A program made the translations under genes and the position numbers. A stretch of DNA of 64,000 nt from positions 84,531 through 148,530 of the forward strand of contig JAJQEF010000016.1 in assembly GCA_021201795.1 (NCBI GenBank). The letters run 5' to 3'. Positions 18,923-28,806 of this stretch are shown here, one piece after another. The first letter of the stretch is position 1; every line of letters starts with the position of its first letter. Origin of the DNA: Rikenellaceae bacterium (GTDB lineage: Bacteria > Bacteroidota > Bacteroidia > Bacteroidales > Rikenellaceae). Under the pieces are notes generated by a model. The model saw nothing but the letters and a program-made list of their open reading frames with translations, did no database searches and was not told the origin of the DNA.

Positions 18923-20071
18923 AATACTGATGGGTATCCGATTCCAGTTCCTTACCGGTAATTTTTACTTTTCCAAGAGACCTCCATACATACCATATGT
19001 ACCATATCACTACAGGCAGAAGAAGCGACACCCAGCTCATCACCGTAAGAGTGAACTTACTTGACGAACTGTTGTAAATCGTAAGTGAGCTTTGCAGATC
19101 CGACATTGAAGGATAATATGCCGTATTGTTGTACCCGGCGATAATCATAAGTGCCAGTACGGTGGCAACTGTTCCGAATCCGGTGACCCAGAAGCCCTTG
19201 CCGTTATTGCGGATAAGATCGTTCAATATTCCTGCAAGTACCGAGAGTACTCCCACTGCCATTAATATCAGCACCATAGGCATATCCCACAGATTTTTGG
19301 CATATTTAAATTTTTCCATATAAATCAAACCCGTATCCGGTTCTACTGCGAAGCCTGTCGAAAACAGGATGCTCACAAGAAATAAAAGAAAAAATACAAG
19401 GAACGGAACGACATTATATAACATATGTTTTTTCGAACGTTCGAAGATTATTTTTTCATCTATGCTGTTCATGAAAAATTGCAGACCGAGTACTCTTGCG
19501 AGGAAAAGCACGGCAAGCCCCAGAGAAATATTACGGTAATCCGCCAGTGCATCGAGCCCCCTCCACGGAGTGGTCCATTGCGAAATTGTGACGCTTCCTC
19601 CGAGATTGGTAAGATTGGCAGTAGAAACGGTAAACTGCGCCCCTGTGAAAAAAGTTCCTACCGCAACTCCCAACAGAAATGTTCCTGCGATCCCGTTTAT
19701 CAGCAGGAAAGCATTGTATGTTTTCATCCCGAAAATATTCCCCGGTTTGCGCCTGAATTCATACGATACCGCCTGAAGTACGAATACGAAAAGTATCAGC
19801 ATCCACACGTAAAAGGCTCCGCCGAAACTCGTACTGTAAAATAACGGGAAAGATGCGAAAAACGCCCCACCGAACGTTACGAGAGTTGTAAAAGTGAGTT
19901 CCCATTTCCTCCCGAGAACGTTAGCTATGACGTTGCGCTCCGCTTCGGTTCTGCCTATCGTGTAAAGCAAACCCTGCCCCCCTGTACGAACATCAGAAAT
20001 ACAAGCGCAGCCGCCAGCAGTGAAATTATGAACCACCAATAATGCTGAAGAAAAATGTATGTAGTATCCAT
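18921..20071 (-). CDS. cydB: Cytochrome bd quinol oxidase subunit II, frameshifted near the N-terminus
   Basis: Membrane partner of CydA in the high-affinity bd-type terminal oxidase. The natural start is the ATG at 20071, encoding MDTTYIFLQHYWWFIISL and on to FVQGG. Directly after it, a run of six G (plus strand C6, 19977-19982) needs one more base to continue into GGQGLLYTIGRTEAERN. As given, this frame stops after 38 codons. The rest is open from about 20039 in the other frame, giving a spurious 372-residue product that lacks the first helix. Restoring one base gives 383 residues, a normal CydB. It lies 12 bases after cydA. Confidence 0.9.
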
Positions 20072-20083
20072 AATGTGTCGTTT

Positions 20084-21673
20084 TTAAGATTGTTTTTCCG
20101 ATTTTCCGCCCGGTCCCAGTTTAATCTGTCTGGTCATGATTTTCACTTCCGCAAATAGCAGCGCCGTAAAGAGCGCAAGGAACAGGAAGAACGTTACTAT
20201 CACCGATCCTGCGTCGACCCTTGAAACCGCCGCGACCGTAGGCAGAAGATACTGTATCGTCCATGGCTGCCTTCCGACCTCTGTCACTACCCAGCCCGTC
20301 TGTCCGGCAAAATACGCAAACGGTATCGACCATAGTAATACATATAAAACCCATCGTTTTTTATCTATCGATTTTTTATAGAGTAAAATCAATACCACCG
20401 TAAACATCAATATAAAATAAAACCCCAGTCCGACCATTACGCGAAAACTGTAAAATACCAACGGTATGTTGGGAACAGCCTGCTGGGGAGTTGTGAGGTA
20501 ACCATATCCGAAGTAACGATAATATTTGTCCATAAACTCTCTGCCTTGTTCGGTAGACGGATCGAAATTCCGTTTCACATCTGCAAGAGCCTCATGGTCG
20601 CCGTCGTCTTTAGCCTTCCTGAACCGACGCATCTCATCGATAACTATTTTTCCGCGCGCGATTTTTTCTTCAGTGGAGATTATTCCCATCTCTTCATTCC
20701 CGTACAATAAATCGTTTATTCCCGGTACGAATGCGTCCTTATCCCCGAAACTCATGAACGACAGCATTTTCGGAAGTTTTATTTCCCAGTAGTTAACCGT
20801 TTCATTGCTGACCCGTTCGCTTTCAGGCTTCATCATGCTTATAACCGTCAGGTCCGCACCATGCTGTCCGTCGTAGAGAGCCTCTATCGATGCGAGCTTC
20901 ATAGGCTGTACTCTTGCTACCAGTTTTGCAGAACGATCCCCTGAAGTTGCAGCGAATATAGAACATACCAGCCCGAATATGGCAGCTATCTTCATACTGT
21001 CCTTAGCCATGCGGTGCTCGCGGTTCTTAAGCAGGAACCACGCGCTGATACCTATCACGAACACGCTTCCGAGTATATATCCCGAAAGAACGGTGTGAAA
21101 AAATTTGTTAAGCGCGACAGGGGAGAGCAGAACCTCCCAGAATGACGTCATTTCATTTCTCGCTGTCTCTATGTTGAATGTCATTCCAACCGGATACTGC
21201 ATCCATGCGTTTGCGACTAATATCCACAGGGCGGATAAACTTGCGCCTATCGCCGGCAGCCATGTGGCGGTAAGATGGAACCCTTTGGATACCTTATCCC
21301 ATCCGAAAAACATTACAGCTATAAATGTGGCCTCGAGAAAAAATGCCATAATTCCTTCAATGGCGAGGGGCGCCCCGAATATATCGCCCACGAAGTGAGA
21401 ATAATTCGACCAGTTGGTGCCGAATTCGAATTCCAGTATTATCCCGGTCGCTACTCCGATGGCGAAGTTTATTCCGAACAGCTTCATCCAGAATTTCACG
21501 GTGCGCTTCCAGTATTCGTCCCCGGTTTTATAATATATGGTCTCCATAAAGGCACATAAAAAACCGAGTCCGAGGGTGAGCGGTACGAAAAGCCAGTGAT
21601 AAATGGCCGTCATAGCGAACTGTGCCCGTGACCAGTCCACTACGCTCATAAGATCAGTCGTAGTCAGCAGCAT
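20084..21673 (-). CDS. cydA: Cytochrome bd quinol oxidase subunit I
   Basis: Haem-bearing subunit of cytochrome bd, reducing O2 with menaquinol. At 529 residues it has about nine helices, the haem-ligand His in TAIYHWLFVPLT (near 25), and the GRQPWTIQYLLPT segment near 450. The long stretch between the middle helices indicates a long Q-loop. Its start overlaps the DUF4492 gene by 20 bases, and cydB follows, so the three form one operon. Confidence 0.97.
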   Translation of the reverse strand: MLLTTTDLMSVVDWSRAQFAMTAIYHWLFVPLTLGLGFLCAFMETIYYKTGDEYWKRTVKFWMKLFGINFAIGVATGIILEFEFGTNWSNYSHFVGDIFGAPLAIEGIMAFFLEATFIAVMFFGWDKVSKGFHLTATWLPAIGASLSALWILVANAWMQYPVGMTFNIETARNEMTSFWEVLLSPVALNKFFHTVLSGYILGSVFVIGISAWFLLKNREHRMAKDSMKIAAIFGLVCSIFAATSGDRSAKLVARVQPMKLASIEALYDGQHGADLTVISMMKPESERVSNETVNYWEIKLPKMLSFMSFGDKDAFVPGINDLLYGNEEMGIISTEEKIARGKIVIDEMRRFRKAKDDGDHEALADVKRNFDPSTEQGREFMDKYYRYFGYGYLTTPQQAVPNIPLVFYSFRVMVGLGFYFILMFTVVLILLYKKSIDKKRWVLYVLLWSIPFAYFAGQTGWVVTEVGRQPWTIQYLLPTVAAVSRVDAGSVIVTFFLFLALFTALLFAEVKIMTRQIKLGPGGKSEKQS

Positions 21674-21908
21674 AATCTTCTTGGTTTACTGTTGTGAAAT
21701 TTTTGATAACCTGTTCGCATTTTTCTTCGTCGGTGTCGTATTGTCCGAGAACGCTGGGGAAAAAGAAAAGTTTGAGAACAGCGAACATGATGAAGAGTTT
21801 TATAAGGATGATAGCCCACAAAGTACGACCTAATGTCTTGCTCTGAAAGCCTTCCTTGTAAAACATGAAAACCCGGTAAAAGACATTTCTTCTTTCCATG
21901 TTCCCCAC
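21654..21908 (-). CDS. DUF4492 family small membrane protein
   Basis: 84 residues with one hydrophobic helix at about 29-50 and an acidic C-terminus. It matches the DUF4492 pattern (FYRVFMFYKEGF then LGRTLW). Genes of this family typically precede cydA in Bacteroidota and Campylobacterota, which suggests an assembly factor or accessory subunit of cytochrome bd; no function is proven. It overlaps cydA by 20 bases. The ATG at 21899 is an alternative start. Confidence 0.85.
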   Translation of the reverse strand: MGNMERRNVFYRVFMFYKEGFQSKTLGRTLWAIILIKLFIMFAVLKLFFFPSVLGQYDTDEEKCEQVIKNFTTVNQEDYAADYD

Positions 21909-21917
21909 GCTTTATAT

Positions 21918-21925
21918 CAAATTTA
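21918..21925 (-). promoter_or_regulatory. -10 element for the cyd operon
   Basis: TAAATTTG on the minus strand (TAnnTTTG), 10 bases before the DUF4492 ATG at 21908. It would imply a very short leader, or favour the start at 21899. Confidence 0.4.
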
Positions 21926-21956
21926 TAAAAAAAATTTTAAGAACCATAGGTTTTAG

Positions 21957-21964
21957 TATATTTG
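21957..21964 (+). promoter_or_regulatory. -10 element for the second GH2 gene
   Basis: TATATTTG (TAnnTTTG), 29 bases upstream of the ATG at 21994, in the 85-base divergent region with the cyd operon. Confidence 0.55.
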
Positions 21965-21993
21965 CATGTAGTGAAACCTAACTAAATTAAAAT

Positions 21994-24465
21994 ATGAAAC
22001 TAACACTTACAAAAACCGTTCTTCTTTTTACGGCTTTGCTGCTGTTATGCCCGGGAATTACCGGTGCCAGGGACGTTATGAAACTTGAATACGACTGGAA
22101 GTTCACCCGCGGCGATGTTTCAGGATCAGAGAAACCCGGATTTAACGACGCTTCATGGGAAACGGTCGATGTTCCGCATGACTGGGCCATAAAAGGGCCT
22201 TTCGATCTTGAAATAGATTCACAGGTCGTTCAGGTGGATGAGGACGGCGATAAAGTTCCTGCACTGCGTACCGGACGTACCGGAGCGCTTCCGTTCCTCG
22301 GTGTAGGCTGGTACAGGAAATCTGTCGACATACCGTCGGAATACAGCGGTAAACGATTCTACATAGAATTCGACGGAGCCATGAGCAATGCCGAAGTATT
22401 TATAAACGGTACCTCAGTGGGATTCCATCCCTATGGATACACTTCCTTCGGATACGACATAACAGAACAGATTAAAGCCGGAAGTGACAACATTATAGCA
22501 GTTAGGCTTGAAAACAAAGAAGAATCGTCCAGATGGTATCCCGGAGGCGGTCTTTACCGTAATGTAAGATTGGTAGTTACTAGCCCTATACATGTTGCAA
22601 AATGGGGAACGTTCGTAAGAACGCCTGTGGCCGATCCGGTTATTTCCGAAATCATTGTATCTACCGATGTGGAGAACCATACAGGGCAGCCAGCCGATGT
22701 AGCGGTTATTACGGAAATAAAAGAACCTAACGGTAAACTAATTACAAAATCCATACGGATCAAAAGAGCTGCCGAAGAGAAATTCACCCTTCATGATACG
22801 ATGGAGATCTATGCCCCGATTTTATGGAGTCCGAACAGGCCCGCCCTCTATACAGTCGTTACCTCGATCATTAAAAGAGATGAATCCGAAGAATTATTGG
22901 ATCAATATGAAACACCGTTCGGCATCAGAAGCGTGGAATTCGATACCGATAAAGGTTTTATATTCAATGGCGAGATTACTCAAATGAAAGGCGTGTGTCT
23001 TCACCACGACTTAGGACCATTGGGTGCCGCCGTAAATTACCGGGCTACCGAAAGACAAATACAGTTACTTAAAAGTATGGGTTGTAACGCAATCCGTACA
23101 GCCCACAATCCTGCATCGCCTGAACTGATCCAACTCTGCGACCGCATGGGAATGTTCGTTATAGAAGAAGCGTTCGACGAATGGAAGGCAGGGAAAAATA
23201 AAAACGGATACTCCCTTGTTTTCGACGAATGGGCGGGGAAAGATATAATATCTATGATTCACCGCGACCGTAACAGTCCTTCTATCGTTCTATGGAGCAT
23301 AGGTAATGAAATCAGGGAACAGGTGCAGTCCGGAGGCGGACAGGTTGCGAAGTACCTCGCTGATATTTGCAGACGGGAAGATCCTACGAGGCTTACTACT
23401 GCCGGTTTCGACCGCCACCGTTATGCATTCCAGAACGGACTTGCCGAAGCAATCGACGTTGTCGGATTCAACTATAAACCCCATGACTATGCGTGGGCGA
23501 AAGAAACTTATCCCGGTGTAATTCTTTACGGAAGTGAAACTGCGTCCACCGTAAGTTCACGCGGACACTATGTCTTCCCTGTCGTGGACAGCGAGAAAAA
23601 ATCCCCTCAGCATAAGGACTCACAAGCATCGTCATACGATACCGAAACCACTTCATGGGCCACACTTCCCGATACCGAATTCGCAGCGATAGACGATAAT
23701 GATTTCGTGTTCGGCGAATTCGTCTGGACGGGATTCGACTATCTCGGCGAACCTTCGCCGTATAACGATAATTCGCCTGCAAGAAGTTCTTACTTCGGAA
23801 TTCTCGACCTTGCAGGGCTTCCTAAAGACAGATTCTATCTTTACAAGAGTCGTTGGAGCAATGAATCTGTTCTGCATCTGCTGCCGCACTGGTCATGGGA
23901 CGGAAGGAAAGGAGAGGCGACCCCGGTTTACTGTTACACGAATTACCCTAAGGCTGAACTCTTTGTGAACGGTAAATCGCATGGCGTGAAAGAAAAAAGC
24001 AATGAAAATAAATACACACGTTACAGATTGATCTGGGACGATGTGGTTTATGAGCCCGGAGAAATTAAAGTAGTAGCTTACGATGATAATGGTAATGCAG
24101 TTGCCGAAACCTCCAGAAAAACAGAAGGAAAGCCATATAAGATAGAGCTTACCGCCGACAGAATCAACCTCGATGCAGGGTCGAAGGACCTCTCTTTCGT
24201 GACAGTTAAAGTAGTGGATAAAGACGGTAATCTCTGCCCTATGGCGGATAATGAGATTAAATTCAGTATCAGCGGAGCAGGGGAGCTTCAGGCTGTCTGC
24301 AACGGTGACGCTACGTCGCAGGTATCGTTTGCGTCCGATAAAATGCCTGCGTTCAACGGAATGCTGGTGGCGATAGTCAAAACTAACGGCGAGACCGGCG
24401 ATATAGAATTGACCGCATCATCACCAAAATTGAAACAGGAAAAAGTATTGTTATCTGCTAAATAA
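21994..24465 (+). CDS. Secreted GH2 family beta-galactosidase-type glycoside hydrolase
   Basis: 823-residue exported enzyme with an N-terminal signal peptide (LLLLCPGITGA). The domain order is GH2 sugar-binding, immunoglobulin-like, TIM barrel, a DUF4982-like domain at about 630-700, and a C-terminal Ig-like domain with TADRINLDAGSKDLSFVTV. The catalytic residues are intact: acid/base E439 in WSIGNE and nucleophile E515 in LYGSETAS. Beta-galactosidase on host or plant glycans is the likely activity, though GH2 also includes glucuronidases and mannosidases. Its 3' end overlaps convergent folC by 15 bases. Confidence 0.93.
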   Translation: MKLTLTKTVLLFTALLLLCPGITGARDVMKLEYDWKFTRGDVSGSEKPGFNDASWETVDVPHDWAIKGPFDLEIDSQVVQVDEDGDKVPALRTGRTGALPFLGVGWYRKSVDIPSEYSGKRFYIEFDGAMSNAEVFINGTSVGFHPYGYTSFGYDITEQIKAGSDNIIAVRLENKEESSRWYPGGGLYRNVRLVVTSPIHVAKWGTFVRTPVADPVISEIIVSTDVENHTGQPADVAVITEIKEPNGKLITKSIRIKRAAEEKFTLHDTMEIYAPILWSPNRPALYTVVTSIIKRDESEELLDQYETPFGIRSVEFDTDKGFIFNGEITQMKGVCLHHDLGPLGAAVNYRATERQIQLLKSMGCNAIRTAHNPASPELIQLCDRMGMFVIEEAFDEWKAGKNKNGYSLVFDEWAGKDIISMIHRDRNSPSIVLWSIGNEIREQVQSGGGQVAKYLADICRREDPTRLTTAGFDRHRYAFQNGLAEAIDVVGFNYKPHDYAWAKETYPGVILYGSETASTVSSRGHYVFPVVDSEKKSPQHKDSQASSYDTETTSWATLPDTEFAAIDDNDFVFGEFVWTGFDYLGEPSPYNDNSPARSSYFGILDLAGLPKDRFYLYKSRWSNESVLHLLPHWSWDGRKGEATPVYCYTNYPKAELFVNGKSHGVKEKSNENKYTRYRLIWDDVVYEPGEIKVVAYDDNGNAVAETSRKTEGKPYKIELTADRINLDAGSKDLSFVTVKVVDKDGNLCPMADNEIKFSISGAGELQAVCNGDATSQVSFASDKMPAFNGMLVAIVKTNGETGDIELTASSPKLKQEKVLLSAK

Positions 24466-25758
24466 ATCCGGAGTTACCTCCGCGACCACAAAAGTACTGC
24501 CTCCGACGTAGATAAAATCGTCGGGGGCTGCTTTTTTAAGGGCTGCCGCAACAGCATCGCTTACTTTGAGAACTACCTCCCCCCTCAAACCATAGGCTGA
24601 TGCCCGAGAATAAAGCTCTTCGGCGTCGAGTGCCCTGTGAATATCAGCCTGTGTAAAAAAATAATAAGCGTCTTTTGGAAACAAAGGTAAAATCCCATCG
24701 AGTTCCTTATCGTTTACGACTCCGAGAATAAAATATAGTTTTTTATACTTACCCCCTCCTAATTGAGCCATGGTTTCAGATAAACCTTCCTTATTATGGG
24801 CAGTGTCGCATATTACAGTAGGGTGACGTTGCCTAATTTGCCATCTTCCGTATAAGCCGGTAGATCCGGATGCTGTTCGTAAACCTTCTTTCACAGCTTC
24901 TTCCGGAACCAGTATATCAGGACATTCTCGTAATATATCTATCGCTGTGAGCACAGTGAGAATATTTTTTCGCTGGTATCTGCCTGCGAGATCGAGTTCG
25001 TACTCCGTCTCTCTGCCGTCGGAATTTCTCCGGACGCAGATTTTTTGCCCGTTTTCATAGGCAGCCCCCCCTGAAAAAGTATACCTGTCATCCGCAAATA
25101 CTATTTCCGAGCCGCATGCCCCAGCTTTTTTTATGAAAACCGGTGCGGTTTCCGTATCTGTCTCGCCTATTACTACCGGAACGTCATTTTTAATAATTCC
25201 TGCCTTCTCGCCGGCAATCAGAGTTTTGGTGTCTCCGAGAAATTGGGTGTGGTCTGTTCCGATATTGGTAATTACACTCAGAACAGGAGTTATTACATTA
25301 GTCGAATCGAGCCTTCCTCCCATTCCTACTTCGATTACCGCAATATCCACATTGTGGCGTGCGAAATGATCGAATGCCATGAAGACTGTCATTTCGAAAA
25401 AAGAAGGTTTGATTTCCTCGATTTTTCCCCAATGCTGTTTGACGAATTCCACAACTTCGTTTTCGGATATCATTTCACCGTTAACCCGGATACGTTCCCG
25501 AAAATCATACAGGTGGGGAGAAGTGTACAGCCCTGTTTTATAACCTGCCTTCATCAGAATGGAGGTCAGCATGTGCGATACGGAGCCTTTGCCGTTGGTT
25601 CCTGCTACATGTATGGTCATAAATTTTTTGTGCGGGAATCCGAGATATTCGTCCAGACTGTCCGATTTATCCAGTTTGCCGTTGTAGGCCGCACCTCCGA
25701 TATTCTGGAATACGGGAAGTGAATTATATAAAAAATCGATTGTCTCGCGGTAATTCAT
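24451..25758 (-). CDS. folC: Bifunctional dihydrofolate synthase / folylpolyglutamate synthase
   Basis: Adds glutamate to dihydropteroate and to tetrahydrofolates. The 435-residue length is typical. The P-loop is HVAGTNGKGSVSHML near residue 51, followed by the Mur-ligase middle domain (VGMGGRLDSTN) and the C-terminal ligase domain. It is the last gene of metF-sulfatase-folC, starting one base after the preceding stop. Confidence 0.95.
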   Translation of the reverse strand: MNYRETIDFLYNSLPVFQNIGGAAYNGKLDKSDSLDEYLGFPHKKFMTIHVAGTNGKGSVSHMLTSILMKAGYKTGLYTSPHLYDFRERIRVNGEMISENEVVEFVKQHWGKIEEIKPSFFEMTVFMAFDHFARHNVDIAVIEVGMGGRLDSTNVITPVLSVITNIGTDHTQFLGDTKTLIAGEKAGIIKNDVPVVIGETDTETAPVFIKKAGACGSEIVFADDRYTFSGGAAYENGQKICVRRNSDGRETEYELDLAGRYQRKNILTVLTAIDILRECPDILVPEEAVKEGLRTASGSTGLYGRWQIRQRHPTVICDTAHNKEGLSETMAQLGGGKYKKLYFILGVVNDKELDGILPLFPKDAYYFFTQADIHRALDAEELYSRASAYGLRGEVVLKVSDAVAAALKKAAPDDFIYVGGSTFVVAEVTPDLFSR

Positions 25759-25759
25759 T

Positions 25760-27697
25760 TTACTGATTATTAGGCACGGTATAATTCATTTCATTCACGT
25801 GCGTGTAATACTGTTGAAGAATCGCCTTCAAATATCTTTCCGCTTTTTTCTGCTGCGGATCGACGGGGTTTTTAAGGTCTTTGATCTGTAGGGTATCGCT
25901 CTTCTCGAAGGCCGAAAGAATGGCGCTGCCGTCTGAAAAAATTACAACCGAATCATTGATGAACTGGAACGATTCGTTAATATAATTCGTGGCATTGGGC
26001 ATACGTTCCGGTTCATTGAAAACATCCCTCCCGAATGCGAAGTATGGCTTGTCGTAACCGGTAAGTCCTAATAAAGTCGGCATTATATCCATTTGCTGTG
26101 CAACATTCCTGTCTTTATCTATAATGGCATTATCCGGAGTATAGATGAACATTATTATGGAGCTGTTACCTGTCGGAGTCTTGGTTTTTTCAGCGAAAAT
26201 TTCGGATGAAACGTGGTCCGCGACAAATACGAAAATGCTATTCTGGTACCATGGCTCACCCTTGGCATATTCGAAGAAACCGCGTATAGCCAACTCGGTA
26301 TACCTTACAGGTTTATGGATTTTGGTCCGTCCTTCTCCGAGAAGGTTTTTATATCGGTCAGGTACCTGGAACGGATGATGGGAAGTCAGGGTAAAAACCG
26401 ATGCCATAAATGGCTGCTGAAATCCGGAAACGGTTTCAGCCATGTATCGCAAAAACGGTTCGTCCCAGATACCCCACGCCCCGTCGAAATCCGAACTGCC
26501 GTATATCTTTTCATAATCCTCGCGCATGTATATATTCTCTATACCGGACAGGGAGGCAAATGCCGCGAACCCCATCGAGTTACGCTGGGATCCGCAGAAA
26601 AAAGACGTATAATATCCTTCTTCCGACAGCAGTGCAGGTAGTCCCTTGACGTTCCCGAGAGACTGAGGCAGCAATGCGAAAGGTTTTTTATACGACGGTA
26701 TGGATGTTAATATCGAAGGCAGTGCATCTATGGACTTGCGTCCGTTCGCGTAAGCATCCATAAAGACATATCCGCTCGCCATAAGCGAATCTAAAAAAGG
26801 AGTGTTGGTCTCATGTTCTGTGTACAGTTCCGGATTCAGAAATGCCGAATGTTCGCTGCTGAAACTCTCGAGGGTGAAAATTATTACGTTGCGTTTGCCG
26901 AGATCGTACGTGGATTCGTCGGGATAATGGTACGGAGTGAATATTTTCTCAAGTTCTTCTTTTGTAAAATAGGCCGGCACCTCGATACGGCTGGATCCTA
27001 ACGTTCGTATGATGCAGAACGGATTGCTCAATATCATAGCCGCCTTTTGCGGAGATGGAGCGTATTGTGTCGCATTACCCAATGCCAGCGGACGTACCGC
27101 GCGCGTGAAACCTCCCCGGATTCCTCCGATACACAGTAAAACGGCAATGGCCAGTATCGCTGTGTTCACCGGATAGTAAACGTAATTGTTCCTGATCCGG
27201 AACGGATGATATTTTATTTTTCGGTATGCGCGGGCCATTCCCGATATCAGGAGGATTCCTATTATTACTACGTACCAATTCTCTGCCGTGAATTTCCCGA
27301 TTAATACCCAGTTGTTGTCGTTCCCTGTAAAATGGAATTCGTCCGAGGTAAATCTCTTTTTGGCGTAATGGAAATAAATGCTGTCCGCCAGATTCAGAAT
27401 GATAACGATGCTGTTGACAACAAGGAACAGCCATTTTAAAACTCTCTGGTATAATGAATGAGCTCGAAACCGGAACGGTATCAAGGACAGGAATATAAAA
27501 AGTGAATTAACATACAGCACCGATATGGTGTCGAAGATAAAGGAGCCCCTTACAAGTCCCGGGATTTCCGCGAAGACGATCGCTCCCAGGGAGTCGGTAT
27601 TCATTGCGTAAAATAATATCCTGCACAGAAAAAGCAGGACATAAACGATTAATAACCGTTTAATCAAAATGGCGAGATCGTTTCTGAATAATCTCAT
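25760..27697 (-). CDS. LTA synthase-like sulfatase-fold transferase, membrane-bound
   Basis: 645 residues: five hydrophobic helices in the first ~215 residues, then an alkaline-phosphatase-superfamily domain outside the membrane. Motifs include VIIFTLESFSSEH, the nucleophile region NGRKSIDALPSI (Ser in place of the LtaS Thr), and the metal site FVADHVSSE. Gram-negative relatives move phosphoglycerol or phosphoethanolamine onto envelope glycans or lipids; the substrate here is unknown. It sits between metF and folC with gaps of 9 bases and 1 base. Confidence 0.88.
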   Translation of the reverse strand: MRLFRNDLAILIKRLLIVYVLLFLCRILFYAMNTDSLGAIVFAEIPGLVRGSFIFDTISVLYVNSLFIFLSLIPFRFRAHSLYQRVLKWLFLVVNSIVIILNLADSIYFHYAKKRFTSDEFHFTGNDNNWVLIGKFTAENWYVVIIGILLISGMARAYRKIKYHPFRIRNNYVYYPVNTAILAIAVLLCIGGIRGGFTRAVRPLALGNATQYAPSPQKAAMILSNPFCIIRTLGSSRIEVPAYFTKEELEKIFTPYHYPDESTYDLGKRNVIIFTLESFSSEHSAFLNPELYTEHETNTPFLDSLMASGYVFMDAYANGRKSIDALPSILTSIPSYKKPFALLPQSLGNVKGLPALLSEEGYYTSFFCGSQRNSMGFAAFASLSGIENIYMREDYEKIYGSSDFDGAWGIWDEPFLRYMAETVSGFQQPFMASVFTLTSHHPFQVPDRYKNLLGEGRTKIHKPVRYTELAIRGFFEYAKGEPWYQNSIFVFVADHVSSEIFAEKTKTPTGNSSIIMFIYTPDNAIIDKDRNVAQQMDIMPTLLGLTGYDKPYFAFGRDVFNEPERMPNATNYINESFQFINDSVVIFSDGSAILSAFEKSDTLQIKDLKNPVDPQQKKAERYLKAILQQYYTHVNEMNYTVPNNQ

Positions 27698-27706
27698 TAC
27701 CGGAAA

Positions 27707-28669
27707 TTAAAAGAGCTGTTCAGCTATCCGGATCATATTGTCGCTCTTGCCCATGGTGTAAAAATGAAGTGCCGGTACTCCGGATTTTATCAGTTCCCTG
27801 CCCTGTGCTACCGCCCATTCGACACCGACCTTCCTTACTTCCTGATTATTTTTACATGCAGACACTTCACTTACAAGTTCGTCCGGAAGATCCACATGGA
27901 ATATATGCGGAAGCATCGTAAGCTGTGTTTTTGTGGAAAAAGGCTTGATCCCCGGTATAATCGGAACGTTTATGCCGGCTTTTCTACACTCCTCGACAAA
28001 AGTGAAAAATTTCGAATTATCGAAAAACATCTGTGTAACGATATATTCCGCTCCGGCGTCCACTTTATTTTTCAAATATTGAATGTCGGTGGAAATATTC
28101 GGAGCCTGCATATGTTTCTCGGGATAACCGGCAACACCTATACAGAAATCAGTAGGGTGGCAGTTTTCGATCTCGCAATCTATGTAGTTCCCTTTATTCA
28201 TTTCGGTTATATGACCTATCAGGTCGCATGCGTAAGAATATCCTTCCGGATGTGCAATAAATTTATTCTCACCTTTAAGGCTGTCGCCACGTAGTGCAAG
28301 GACGTTCTCGATGCCGAGAAAATCCATTTCTATAAGCGCCGCCTCTATTTCGAATCTGGATAATCCGCCGCAGATAAGATGCGGTACCACTTCGACGCCG
28401 TATTTTGCTTTTATTGCCGCGGCAATACTGATTGTTCCCGGACGCTTGCGGACGATCCTTCTCTCCAGAAGACCGTCTGCACGTTCGATGTATTTTATAT
28501 CTTCCCTGTGGTAAGTTATATTTATGTATGCCGGATCGAACCGTATAAGATTGTCGATGGTTTCATATATAGTTCCTATCGTTTCCCCTTTCAGAGGAGG
28601 AAGTAGTTCGAATGCGAATCTTGTCCTGCCGGATTCGACGGCATCGTTTATAATATCGATAACTTTCAT
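27707..28669 (-). CDS. metF: 5,10-methylenetetrahydrofolate reductase
   Basis: Flavoprotein that reduces methylene-THF to methyl-THF for methionine synthesis. The 320-residue length is typical, with FELLPPLKGE at the N-terminus, ALRGDSLKGE near residue 127 and TQMFFDNSKF near 212. It is first in an operon with the LTA synthase-like gene and folC. Confidence 0.95.
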   Translation of the reverse strand: MKVIDIINDAVESGRTRFAFELLPPLKGETIGTIYETIDNLIRFDPAYINITYHREDIKYIERADGLLERRIVRKRPGTISIAAAIKAKYGVEVVPHLICGGLSRFEIEAALIEMDFLGIENVLALRGDSLKGENKFIAHPEGYSYACDLIGHITEMNKGNYIDCEIENCHPTDFCIGVAGYPEKHMQAPNISTDIQYLKNKVDAGAEYIVTQMFFDNSKFFTFVEECRKAGINVPIIPGIKPFSTKTQLTMLPHIFHVDLPDELVSEVSACKNNQEVRKVGVEWAVAQGRELIKSGVPALHFYTMGKSDNMIRIAEQLF

Positions 28670-28752
28670 CTCATGTAACTTTACCTGCGCAAATGTATGG
28701 TTTTTTAAGTATTTTTAAAATAGTGATGAGATAAAGAGTACAATACCCATAA

Positions 28753-28784
28753 AAAATAAACGGACCCAGGAGCCCGTTTATTTT
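28753..28784 (-). terminator. Terminator after the lipoprotein gene
   Basis: Arms AAAATAAACGG (28753-28763) and CCGTTTATTTT (28774-28784), followed on the minus strand by a T-rich tract. It lies just past the lipoprotein stop at 28807. Confidence 0.75.
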
Positions 28785-28806
28785 CGAATGTATTTTTTAT
28801 ATGCTT

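Noticed and set aside
19977..19982. Confident claim of phase variation at cydB
   Set aside because: Six G is short for slippage-driven switching, and read-level evidence is unavailable; reported only as one of several explanations.
18921..20039. 372-residue cydB start at 20039 as the true N-terminus
   Set aside because: Its first 19 residues are an out-of-frame reading of the real N-terminus (MDTTYIFLQ) encoded from 20071.
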